NCBI GenBank assembly: GCA_905221605.1
Contig: CAJNDS010001112.1
Location: 881,472-945,471, forward strand
Reading direction: 5' to 3'
DNA: 64,000 nucleotides
Source: Symbiodinium natans
Lineage: Eukaryota > Sar > Dinophyceae > Suessiales > Symbiodiniaceae
Position 1 is the stretch's first letter, and each line of letters begins with the position of its first letter. Positions 37,101 through 49,100 of this stretch are shown here, one piece after another. The position numbers and the translations under genes were made by a program. The notes under the pieces are model-generated. The model was given only the letters and a program-made list of their open reading frames with translations, did no database searches and was not told the origin of the DNA.

Positions 37101-40100
37101 TCCATCGGCTTTTTCAAATGCTGTAATTAAGAAGATACCTGTGAACGCTCCCTTTGCTGGGATTATTAGTGACAGTTATGGAATAACAGAATATGATTAT
37201 TTAAATGTATCCAAAAGAAACATTAAAAGGTTGACATTCAGAATAACGGATGGGGCTGGCAACGTTATAGATTTAAACAACGTCCATATAACTTTTAGCC
37301 TCCTCTTTCATAATCGTGATATGGATTGAAATTAAATGGAAAATATATAGAATATTATATATATGAGTGAAGAAAACAATGATATGGTAACCGTTGATGA
37401 AACTCCTAAACCAGAAGAGACTAAAAGCACTGAAGATAAACTAACACCTGAACCAAACGAGGAAACCAAGTCAGAACCCCCAAAACCTACCAGAGTGAAA
37501 ATCACAGAGGTAGCAAAACAAAAAACAGAGTGCGATGACTGTCACAAGACACTTTCAATGAAGACGCTAAGGTATTCTCACCCTGAGAAATGTGAAGGTA
37601 AACCGAGCGACATAACAACCAAGCCTGTTAGAAAGAACAACGTGAAACCAAAAGTAAAGGCTGTACCAATAAAGACCCAGCATGCAGAAGAAGTGGAACA
37701 ATACGAAGCACCACCTAAGGTTGCTAAAGCACCACCACCTGTTTCAAAATCTATGCCACCTCCACCGCCACCAAATATGAATCCTTATGACAATTTAACT
37801 CAAGCGCAACTCATTCAATTACAAATGAGAACTATGAACCAAGAAATAATGAAAAGAAGACAAGAAAAAGCCAACATGTTGTCAAAGGCAATGTTTCAAC
37901 CAAAAAGCAAAAAATCTAGGTAAATAATATATAGATATGGTACTTTACAATAAATACAAGTTCAGACAACAAAAGAAACAACACAAGAGAAAGTCATTAG
38001 ACAACCCAGTTGTCAATGAAGCATCGGAGTTAAACTTCCACAAGCCTAATATTGATTACTTACTTAATCTAAAAAAGGAAATGGACGCTCGCGAGGCGAG
38101 AGTAGCGAGTCTAGCATTGAAACGTAGACTGTTAGAGGGACAACACAAATCAAATTATGAGATGGAGATAAATAGACTCAAATCGGAAATGCACAATCCA
38201 AGGATTCCCGAGACTTCACTGGAGCACATGCGGAACAGAGTCAACCAATTGGAAAAATTAAGTTCTGCAATTTTCTAAATAAACATATAAGTTATAATGG
38301 CATTAAAAAAGTCTAGTATAGAATTTCACAGACGTTCTAGATATGAAGACGTTTTGGAACTGGTAAACGACAACGAGGAAGCGCTTAAACCCTTACCTAA
38401 CCGTGATGCAGTTTTTTATAAGGCGAGTAATCAAGGTTCGTATTTTGATGGAAGTGACCACTTAGACAAACTTCGTGTAGAACAGAACAGAATTTCAGAA
38501 AGGGTAATGAGAGACCACATGATGAGACAGTATGCCACCGACAACGGCTTAACACATAGAGCACTTTTTGAAGACCGTGAAGTTGACGAAAACATTAACT
38601 CACCCCGAAGAACTGTAGCGGGTGGTAGTGATGGGTTCTTTGATTTGGACGAAGACGCCAATTACACCAGAGCAGAATTAGATGGAGTGTTAAGTAGAGC
38701 AGAAGAAGCACGACAAGCAAATCAACAAGACATTACACAAGCACATCAACAACAAGTAGAAAGAGAACAAGAACAAGGCGAAGGCGTACTAAGAACATTA
38801 GGAAGGGGAACATTGAGAGTCGGTAGAAATATTGCAGGTGGTCTAGCAACAGGACAAGACCTAACAACATCCATAATTGGAGGACTAGCAGAGCCAGTTT
38901 TGAGCGGTATAGGTGATGCAGTCATGAGAAGAGTCTTACCACAACAACGTCCCTTGCTTGATTTAGAAGCACCCCGAACACCAGTTAATAACCCATGGAA
39001 TCAAGCACAGTTACCACCTTCTATTGTTTTACAACCCCATCAACCAAACGTAGGCGCTACGCAACAACCATTACCACCAGCAGTTCAACAACTCGCACTT
39101 CCACCGGTCAACATTCACGACGAACCAGAGTCAACACACGAACCAAGGGGGAGAAGAGGTAGACCTAGGAATGTTCAAGAAGGTGGTGCTTCATCATCAT
39201 CAAGTGGCAACTTCAGATTTCCAGCAGGTTCTGCAAGACAAGAAGATACCCCAGAAGAAGAACGACCAAATCAGCCCACCGAAAAACGAACAAGACTAAC
39301 TAAAAAAACTAGCGTAAAAGAAAGTTCTAGGGAAGACCAAAATGTATCACGAGAGGAACTGAACAGGCGACCATTGATAATGCCTAGTAAGATAGGAATA
39401 CAGAAGTTAAGAGAAACATTTGAAGAAGCAAATAACAAACACGCCATAAATACAGTCACCTATAGGAAATACCGTAGCTTGTATAATGAGTGGATTACTT
39501 CCAAAGGAGACCCAATTTTGAAGAAAGCCAAATTGAAAGAGTTACAGAAACTGTACAAAGAAACCGTGTTTAATAGGTAGAAGAATAAAATCTAAGTAAA
39601 TAATAATGGTAGAAATAGTAATTAGTAGAAGCAATAATAAAGATAAAAAATTTGATGCAAGAATAGACAATAGAAAAACTGTATCATTTGGTGCTAAAGG
39701 CTATGACCATTTTACAGAAGGTCACCTTGACAACAAACGAAGACAAAGTTATGTGGCCAGACATGGAAGCGGTAATCAAGATTGGAAAGATTATGAAACG
39801 GCTGGGTTCTGGTCGTATCATCTTCTGTGGAGGAAGCCCACTTACAGAGAAGCAATAAACACAATTGAAAGGGAGTTTCCAAAATTAAGAATTACAATGA
39901 AGAAATAAAGTGTAAAATAAAAACTAGCTAATTAGTTTTTATTTTGCACTACAGTTACAATAGAAACACCAAGCCTCACAGTTGTCTATGTGGTGTGAAA
40001 ACTCGTTGTCTTTTCGCTGTGCCGTTATGGTATTGGTGAGATATCCATTTTTGACTTCAAACTCAAACCGACAACCACAATTACAACAATTACCGTTGAT

Positions 40101-43100
40101 TCTTTTAATAAACCAGTCTGGAGTAACATATTTTTTTGAATTAATTTTTCTACCAGCCTTTTCGTCTTGCAGTTTGTAGTTCCTGATTTTGTTGTTTATG
40201 TATCTGTTCAGGTTCTCTTCCGTGAGTTCTGTTTTATCCGTTTCACTCTCATAAAATAACACATCATTAAAATCAGTGCTTCTTGTCAAGGCACACCATA
40301 TCCACTCACGAGTCACCAAGTGCTTCTTATTCCACTCGTGTATTATGATCTTACCATTGATTGAAGCACCTTGTGCAGAATGGCACGTGGTACAATAATC
40401 GTATCTAAAATGCTTATCTAATGTTAACATATCCGTTGTATACTGTTCCTTTGACTTAACATTTTCTAGTATCACTGTATTATTATTTAAACTAACTATT
40501 TTAAACCGATAGTTAACATTAAACCGTTTACTTCCGAACTTCTTATAGACTCTACATATCAGTGTCTCACCCACTTCATACTTATCTTTCTTACCTAGGT
40601 TCTTGCGTATTAGGTTAGACACATACAGACACCTCATGTTTGTATAAGCTATATTATTATGCGATTGTGTTACATCATCTGTAGTTTTAAAATATTTCCT
40701 TACGAAGTCATCAAGTGGAAGCTTATGTAGCCACATGTCATCATACATGTTATTTAATACTTGTCTGTTCTCATTGGCTTTAGGGTCGTCTTTAGCGCCT
40801 AATCTTTTGCACACTGTTAATAAAATATTGTATTTAAATATTTGATTTATACACTCGTCTGCATATTCATCTGGTTTTCTGGTATTCGTTAAGTCTTCTA
40901 TGGGCGGTAACTGCTTTGTGTCACCAGCTCCTATAATTATTTTATTAGGATTTTGGTTAACAAACTGTCTGATTCTATTGAGCATGTGCAAGCCATTCAT
41001 AAAAATCTCATCAAAAACTACTACATCGTAGTCACTGTGGTCAAACTCCGGCAACTTCTCGCCGTCCCCTACAGGCACTGAAAAAAACTTATTGGTAGTC
41101 ACCGCGTCATCGTCAATGTTTTGAGATAAGCTATTTTGGGGCACTACAAACAAAGTATTGTATCCTAATTTACTGAAATGTTTGGCTATATGACTTTTAC
41201 CTCCTCCAGCGTATTTACTTCTAATCATCAAAGGATTATGTTTTATAATATCCTTTGCTATAGCCTCTGTGTCCCACTCATCTTTTACATGTCTGGTCTC
41301 ATTTTTGTATACTGGTATGGGTATTAATTCATTCGGCTTCTGTTCTAATTTACCCCTTGGTTCTAAAGGCTTTTTGCCCTTCTCGTGTCTCCATCCGCCT
41401 ATCTCCTCGTTAAAGTCTAGCACCTTCTTTGCTCTCCTTAGGTGTTCCCTTCGGATTACAAATGCATCTGTTTTGACACTCCAGACGTCCACATTGTTCT
41501 CCACTAATTTTAAATAATCTTGGTACATCTTAAAATTATGGTATTGTAATAATAGCTCTTTGATGTATATAAATCCGTTTCTTAAGGTGACCCTATCCGA
41601 TACAGTCAGACAGTAATATTTCTCGTCCAATTCTGTATACACAGTTTTCCACGCCTCTTCTTCTTCATCATCTTCTACTAATTCAGGTTTTTCTACAGAT
41701 AATTTATTTATTCTACCTCCGACAAGGTTCTGATAATATAATGCCTCTCTTAAACCATTGAAGGTATAACTTTTAGATGATGTATTTGTACTCTTTTCCA
41801 GTAAGCCGAAGTTTACATTGGCAATTAGCTTTTTTGTTTTAATGTCCTCCGGTACTCTGTCAGATATCTCGGTAGCCCACAGTTTGTTAACAATTTTCTT
41901 GTAGTCAACGTTATAAACTCTAGAAGGTTCTTTATAATATAATATTTTGCATTTTTTGTGTAAATACTTTAAAAACTGTCCGTATACTAAACAATAGGTT
42001 TTGTTGAAAAACATTGCCTCACCATTACTCTTAACTAAATATAAGGTCAGTGGGTGAAATGATTCTGTTTTATATTCCTTCTTGTAAGGCTTCCACACAT
42101 CAAATTGAGTAAACATTGGTATCTCGGTCATCTGATTAAATGCGTGTGTGAATGCTTTACGGACATCTATCTCTACACACGACTCTGTCGTAAAAAAGTA
42201 CTTATCAAATTCCTCGCGCTGTACAGAATAATTATGATAATATTTATTTATCTCACCTACTGGGTTTATTGTTTTACACTCCTTGAAGATTTGCATGTCT
42301 ACTTCGTTGTAGTAGGATTTATGCAAGGGGTTAAACAGTGCTTTATTGAAATCGTACATTGCTTTAGACATTCTATTATAAATATTTTCTGTCCTGACGC
42401 AGATAGAACCATCAATGGAATTTGTTACAAGGTTCTGCGTCCTGACCTTGTATTTGATGAGCCTCTTATGAATATAAAACCTAAAATTCAACTCAGACAC
42501 GATGCACCCACTGAACTTAACCTGCGGTTCATAACCTGCCTGTTTGGATTCATAAAACAACTTCGTTAAATCATTTCCGTCATATATTAGGGTATATTGG
42601 TCTTCCTCTGTGTGTTTTTTGATGTCATCCAATGATGTTATCATTTTACACTCAACTGGGACGGACTTCTCATTTAAATAGTAATCCGGTGAGGCTTTCA
42701 CAAAAATGTCATAATTGGAATTCTTCGGTAACATTTGCTTCAAGGAACTTAATTTATCATTCACCGTATAAATGTGATTGTTCTTGATGATTGCATACAG
42801 TGTTTGTATGTGATGGTCTCGCTTCTCTGGGTCATGCTGATAGACTAAGTTCTCAAAAACATCATATACCCTAACTTGAATATTATAGTGTTCAAATACC
42901 TTTGTCATATCGTCAAGACTAGCACCAATAGTAACGAAATCATCTTCTGTTTTATTTATGAGTTTTAAAATACTTTCTCTAGTTAATTTGTTCTTTTCCC
43001 TCTTCTTGTCGCCCATAAGGGTATTTTTATAATAATCGGTTAAAGTATTAATCCAACACACGTTATCCTGATAATGTTCCACTTTAATGGCTTCCTTTAG

Positions 43101-46100
43101 TGTCTCATACTCTGGATTCAAAGGGGTCTGAATATAATTATGATACATGCTCACATTAGTGGCATCCCTTAGGTTTTCACGCTTTGGGTTAAAATCTGAA
43201 TCACCGTCTACACCATCCGCGCCATAAATAATAATACAAGCAATATAATTTTCAACATGGAATAGGTCTTCTTGTATATTAGGGTCTGTTAGAAGGTCAT
43301 TGAGCAATTTCTTAAAAAGTCTTTTATCCTCGTAATCTCTATATACCCTCTTTCTTACGATGTCTTCAATATATTTAGATGATTGTATATTGGCTGTTTT
43401 AAGCAAATGAAATATTGGTATTAAAGGATAGCCATTCTTGTCAGAAAAAGATGTTCTCATTCCTACATCAGACTTTGTACGATATTTATAGAACATCACT
43501 GGTACAGAATAGGTAGTTTTCTTTCTTGGGTTTGTCCGTCCGGTTCTCTTGTTTTCTTGCTTTGTTTCCTCCATTCTTTCGCCTAGACTGGGTTTATCCT
43601 TATGTTTGTCATAAATCTTGTTGTATTCTTTTTCTGCCTTTTCCTTGTCCTTTGGTGTCTTGGCTGTGATAAACTTTCTTATTAAATTGTCGGCTGTCGT
43701 AAACTGGGCTATCTTGCGTTCAGAATATAAGTCTATGATGTTTCTGACCTTTTCTTTGGTTGCTCTGTTAAAACGCCTTTTATAATTATCGTATACTGCT
43801 TCTAAAGCAGTGATATTTCTTTGTATAGCTTTGGTCATAAATTACAATATATATATTAATTAGATAATGCTATTTATTCTTTAAGTGGTTTTCTTAAGAC
43901 TTTTTGTTATACTGCTTCAATATCAAATATTGGTATGATAATAAGACAAAGTATTTAAAGAAATATCATTTATATACATTAATAGTGAAATGACAAAACC
44001 TGAAGATATGACAATGGATGAAATCCGAGAACAACTGGCATTGTACAATAGGCTGTATTACAATAAAAGGCGTGAAGACAAAGAGTACTTGGAGAAAAAG
44101 AAAGCTTCAAGAGATAGGTATGTGGAGAAAAAGAAGATGGAAAAGTACATAGCCGAAAACGGTATAGATATTACAGCCGTGAAGTTGACACCAGAACAGA
44201 AGTCAGAAGCATTGGGAAGCAAAAAGAAAGGAACTAAATACACAATGAAAAACTGTAAGGTGATAACAGTGATGCCTGAAGAAGAACCAGAAGAAGAGAA
44301 ATAATAATTTTTGAAAAAATATTATTATTTTTCTTACTTATTTATATGAGCGAGAAACAGAAAATAATTAATGATGTTTATTTTGACAAGGCTGGTTTTG
44401 GCAGTAAACAACGCACCTTAGATGAAGCCAGAAAGAAGGATAAAAGTATAACAATGAACGATATCAATGAGTTTTTTAAGAAGAATGTAGAACAGAAACG
44501 TAGACCAGTAGGCACGAACAGTTTTGTAGCACCGCATTCGGCATACGAGTATCAAATTGATTTATTCTTTATAAACGACATGGAAAATCAAAAGTTTAGA
44601 GTAGGAATGTTAACAATTGATGTTTTTGATAAGTTTATGCACGTTGTACCCATTAGTGGTAAGACCGAAGAAGATTTAGCCAGTGGTATAATTGAATGTA
44701 TACACAAGATGGGTAAAAAACCTAAAATTGTTTACACTGACGACGAGGGAGCATTGAGCAAGGAATCAATACAAACATATTTTAAGGAACAGAATATTGA
44801 ACATCACATAACGAGAGCACACCCTAATTTTAGTGAGCGTGCGATACGCACTTTTAAAGATTTGTTGTATAGGAGAGTTGAAGCAGATGAAAAAAAGGGT
44901 AAAGAGAATATCCAGTGGATAGATTATATACACGAGATTTTGTTAACGTACAATAATGTAATGAAGCATTCCGCTACAGAAATGACACCTAAAGAGGCGC
45001 GAAAGCCATCAAACGAGTTAAAAGTTAAGTTGAATTTAGCCAGTAAGGCTAAAAAAAATAGGATATATCCAGAGTTGGAAAAAGGTGATGAGGTCAAAAT
45101 ATTTAAGAAAAGAAAGCCTAACGAAAAAGAAAGGGTAGGAAACTGGAGTAAAAATATTTACACCGTTGAGAGAATAGACGAAAAACTAGGACAAAAATAT
45201 TATTTTGTTAATGGTATGGAAAGAGCCTATTTAAGATTTGAGTTGTTAAAGGTATAAGCAAATAATATTCAGTATTAATATTATTTGTTTTTTTAACCCC
45301 TAAAGTTTACTACCCTGATGTTTGTATTTTTGATTTTAGGGCCGACGCGTAGCACGCGAGGCTTCTGCCGAACCGTCGGACTACTTTCAAAAATTGATTT
45401 TAAGGTTTTCTATTCTGGAGTTATTATTTTAGTAGTAAAACCCTACTAAACACAACACAAAAACCCAAACAAACCCCTAAACCCAAACTACACCCTAAGA
45501 GTAAACCCTAAAACCCTGAAAGGGCGAACCTTCCTGAAGTTGCTGTAGACAGTGCCGTTCATGGTCTGGTCCACCTGTCGCGTACAAGTTAGGGTTTATT
45601 CTTTGGGGGGGGGGGGGGGGGTTAGGGCTTAAGGGGTTGCTTCCTGCACACACATCAAAAACAAATCTTTGGCACTTCACTGCTCCCATCTGTGCTGGTC
45701 TGGCGAAACAGCGACAAGCAAAATCTGTACATGATGCTAGTTTCTGGCATAGAGGATGCCCGTTTCTAGCATAGAGGATGCCCGTTTCTAGCATAGGGGA
45801 TGCCCGTTTCTAGCATAGGGGATGCCCGTTTCTAGCATAGAGGATGCCCGTTTCTAGCATAGAGGATGCCCGTTTCTAGCATAGAGGATGCCCGTTTCTA
45901 GCATAGGGGATGCCCGTTTCTAGCATAGGGGATGCCCGTTTCTAGCATAGGGGATGCCCGTTTCTAGCACTGGGTGACACTCAGTTGGACATTCTAGTGC
46001 CCAGCTCACGATCACGCTTGACAGCCAAGGTGTTGCTCACAGCCTCTTTCAAGGCTTCAATGTCACCACCGTAGCGCTCTTCAATGTCGGTCTTTGTCAT

Positions 46101-49100
46101 CTCACGAAGCTTCTCGCAGGTTGCAAGAATCTTGCGTTGCAACATCTCAAGCCCCTTGTAGTAGCTCATGTGCTCACATGCTCCATATATCTTGGCAGCG
46201 TGCGTGATACGGGGTGTGTTGAGGTACTCCTTCAACTCTACAAGGCTATCCGTGGACATGGTCATGAGGGCCTCTTCAAAATTGATAGTGCCTGATGTGT
46301 TGATGGTCTCGCAAGTGGCATGGGCTTCAGTAAAGAAGCTCAGGTCGCTCCGTGGCGCTGGGGCACAGGTGGACAGCTTAATGTAGTGTTTCTTCACTTT
46401 GGGCGCTCCACCACGAAGGCGAAGCTTGAAGACAATGCTCATGTACTCATCGTTCTCGGACTGGTAGTTCTTGACTGCCTCTTCGTCAAGCATGCACCTG
46501 CCGTTGCACATCAGGTAGAAGTCGTCATCTGTGAAGTTCTGCACACCCGTCTGAAGATTGATGTGACCTGTGAGTCTGAACTTGATTTCCTCAACCGTCG
46601 TGTCGGTAGTTGCCCAGAACTTCAAGACAACTCTGCTCTGAGTTGGCTCAATGATGCGGACGTCCACCAGCTTTGGCATTGGCGTCGGCTTGGTCTCACC
46701 TTCTTCATCCCAACAGGCGAAGAACGCATCCGACAACACGGCCTCACCATCGTCCACGTTCACTTGGATGTAGTCCTCAAAGTCACCAGTGTAGGTGTAC
46801 TGCACCTCGCCATTGAGGATGCCGACAAGGTCTTCGTCGTCCGTGTCGTAGACTTCCACGTCAACCACGTTGTGGTAGCGAAAGCCGTACTCTGCAAGGC
46901 TCTTGGTGCGGTCAATCAAGTACTTGCCGTTGAAGCGCAGGACGCTGTTCTTGTCGGTCAACGGCTTCTCGTGGAAGATAATGCGCAAGTCGTTTTTTTC
47001 GCAGTCGCCCAGCTTGACGAAGTTGTCCACTCCGAACAATACAAACTTAGCAGGCAAGTCCGCGTCGTTGCTCTTGCGCTTGTTGACGAAGCGCGGCTCT
47101 ACAAGGATGTGGGTCGCAAGCCTCGCCGCAAGAGCTTGGTACTTGTCCATCACTGTTTGCCACTGTTCAAGAAGCTTGTCAACCAATGCTTCACAGCTGT
47201 CCTTCTGACGAAAGCCGATGCCAGCAGTGTTGAGAACGCTGTGAAGTCCATCCTTTCTCAGACGCATCAGCTCCGCTTTCTCGGGAACAAAGTCGGTGGT
47301 GTGGCGGAATGGCACAATGATGTCACCAGCTTTCACCATAACTGGCTTCGCTTCTCCGTTATCCGCCAGAAACACCAAGACAGACATGGCAAGAAAGCTA
47401 CAACAAGAGGCGCGAAGGAGCGAGGCACAAAACTGTGTGTTCAACACAAAAGGGCTACAATGAAATCAAGTTGCTCATGCTTTGTTGCACTCACTTGCAT
47501 CACGGACTGCAATGCAAAAGGTGGTAAAGCATGGCACACAAACTGCAACCACTGATGTTTTCCGGCTACGGTACAGGTGCTCACGCACGTTTCTGAGGAA
47601 CGGCTCTCTTGTGTAGCCACTCTTCCTAAAGGTCTACTGTCCTTGGCTTTCTGAACTGGGCACATATGCAATGAAGCCCAACCTTTGAGTCCAGATGCAA
47701 CAGAAGTTTGGTTGTACAGCTTAAGCTTCTCAGACTGCCCCACCGACAGAGACTTCAACCTTCTTGTTGGGGAACAGAGTCTTCACTTTCTTGCGGTTGT
47801 TCTCCACCACAGCAGGGTTGAAGACGATAGGTGGCGTCAACGAAAAATGACCATATTCTGGACAAATGAATGCAAGAATGTGGTCCTTCAACTGTTTCAG
47901 CGTCCACGTGCCTTTTCCGTACACCTCATAGAATCGCCCATTGTACTTGACAAAGAAAGCGTACTCTTCAGTGCCATTGTCAACTTTGGAGAAGCAAAGT
48001 TTTTTCCTTGCCTCAATTGCAAGGCACATGTGCTTTACAGCAAAGGCTTCCAACTGAGCATCATCTGTCGGCAAGCCATCATTGACGAAGCCGTTGGCAA
48101 CCACAAGGGACAGGGCATCAAACTTTTTGCCCAGCTCCTCGTACTGCTCTTCTAGAGTAGAAGTGCTTGAAGAAGCCATCGCTCCACAACTCTAACAAAA
48201 CTGCTTTGAAAGAAAACGCTACATGGATTTTCAAGTTGCTCATGCTTTGTTGCACTCACTTGCACCACAGAATGCAATACAACAGGTGGTACATCATGGT
48301 TCAAACAATGCAATCACTGATGTTTTCCGTCTACGGTACAGGTGCTCACGCACGTTTCTGGGAAACGGCTCTCTTGTGTAGCCACTCTCCCTAAAGGTCT
48401 ACTGTCCTTGGCTTTCCGAACTGGGCACATATGCAATGAAGCCCAACCTTTGAGTTCAGATGCAATAAAAAATTATCTGTACTGCTCTCACCATTCAAGC
48501 AACAACCACCAAGCCCTCTCAATCAGATGCTCGTACTGGAGGCTTTCAGTCTCGCAATAGTTCTTGTCGTCCCTCATCCGAATCTTCGCAACATGATGAC
48601 TAGCACGACGATGCCTTTTCTCTTTGGCTTTCCATAAATGCTTGTGCACACCGTCACAGAACACGCCATGGAGATAGTCTGGGTCTCCTTCTGCCACCTT
48701 GTAGTTCTGCTCGTACCCCATGGCTTCCGCAACTCTCTATGAAAATTCAGCCAAAACGGCACTTGAATGAAAGCAAGTTGCTCATGCTTCGCTCCAACTG
48801 CTCAAGGCTCACAGAATGCACCTGCGCTCGCAGACCGAACTGATAATCAAAATCATGCAAGGCGTACCGTCTGGAAGTCGCCTTCCTTGATGAAGTGCCA
48901 CCGCGGTGGCTCGTTGAAACCCCCTACCCCATGCTATGCCCCATAAATTGAATAAACCTAACCTTGCCCAGTTTCGGATGTTACATCACCTGATAAATAG
49001 GATAATTTCTATATGGTAATGTGTTTTAGGATATAATGGCTACTATTTGGTTGACGGTGATGTAACAACCGAAAACGGGCATGCCCTATGCTAACTTATA

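Larger units (their letters stand above)
27170..49096. mobile_element. Endogenous Polinton-like virus, complete, 21.9 kb
   Basis: Bounded by inverted repeats starting AGTTAGCATAGGGCATGCCC and by a 5-bp TATAT duplication. It carries the PLV hallmark set: packaging ATPase, double-jelly-roll-type major capsid protein, minor capsid protein, rve integrase and a polymerase-helicase. The core (27.2-45.3 kb) is strongly AT-rich against a GC-rich host, which marks it as foreign. No large gene is interrupted, so the copy is probably recent or maintained. No adenovirus-type protease is recognised and no typical protein-primed PolB with a DTDS motif, which separates it from animal Mavericks and fits algal PLVs. 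Confidence 0.93.

Noticed and set aside
42105-42569. Plus-strand 154-codon ORF within the polymerase gene
   Set aside because: Shadow frame of the polymerase-helicase with no domain of its own.
45740-45968. CRISPR-like regular repeats
   Set aside because: Units are directly adjacent 22-bp tandem copies without spacers, in a eukaryotic/viral context.
46320-47555. Long plus-strand ORF (411 codons) across the ubiquitin-like gene
   Set aside because: It is antisense to exon 4, low in recognisable motifs, and runs through the intron repeat. The minus strand has Ubl motifs and phase-consistent splicing.
45295-48950. Separate nested retrotransposon carrying the ubiquitin-like gene
   Set aside because: No reverse transcriptase, LTRs, poly-A end or internal target duplication could be found. 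The gene abuts the TIR directly, although a later insertion cannot be fully excluded.
27170-49096. Classic animal-type Maverick/Polinton
   Set aside because: No adenovirus-like protease and no protein-primed PolB with a DTDS motif were recognised. The polymerase-helicase fusion and MCP style fit algal PLVs better.
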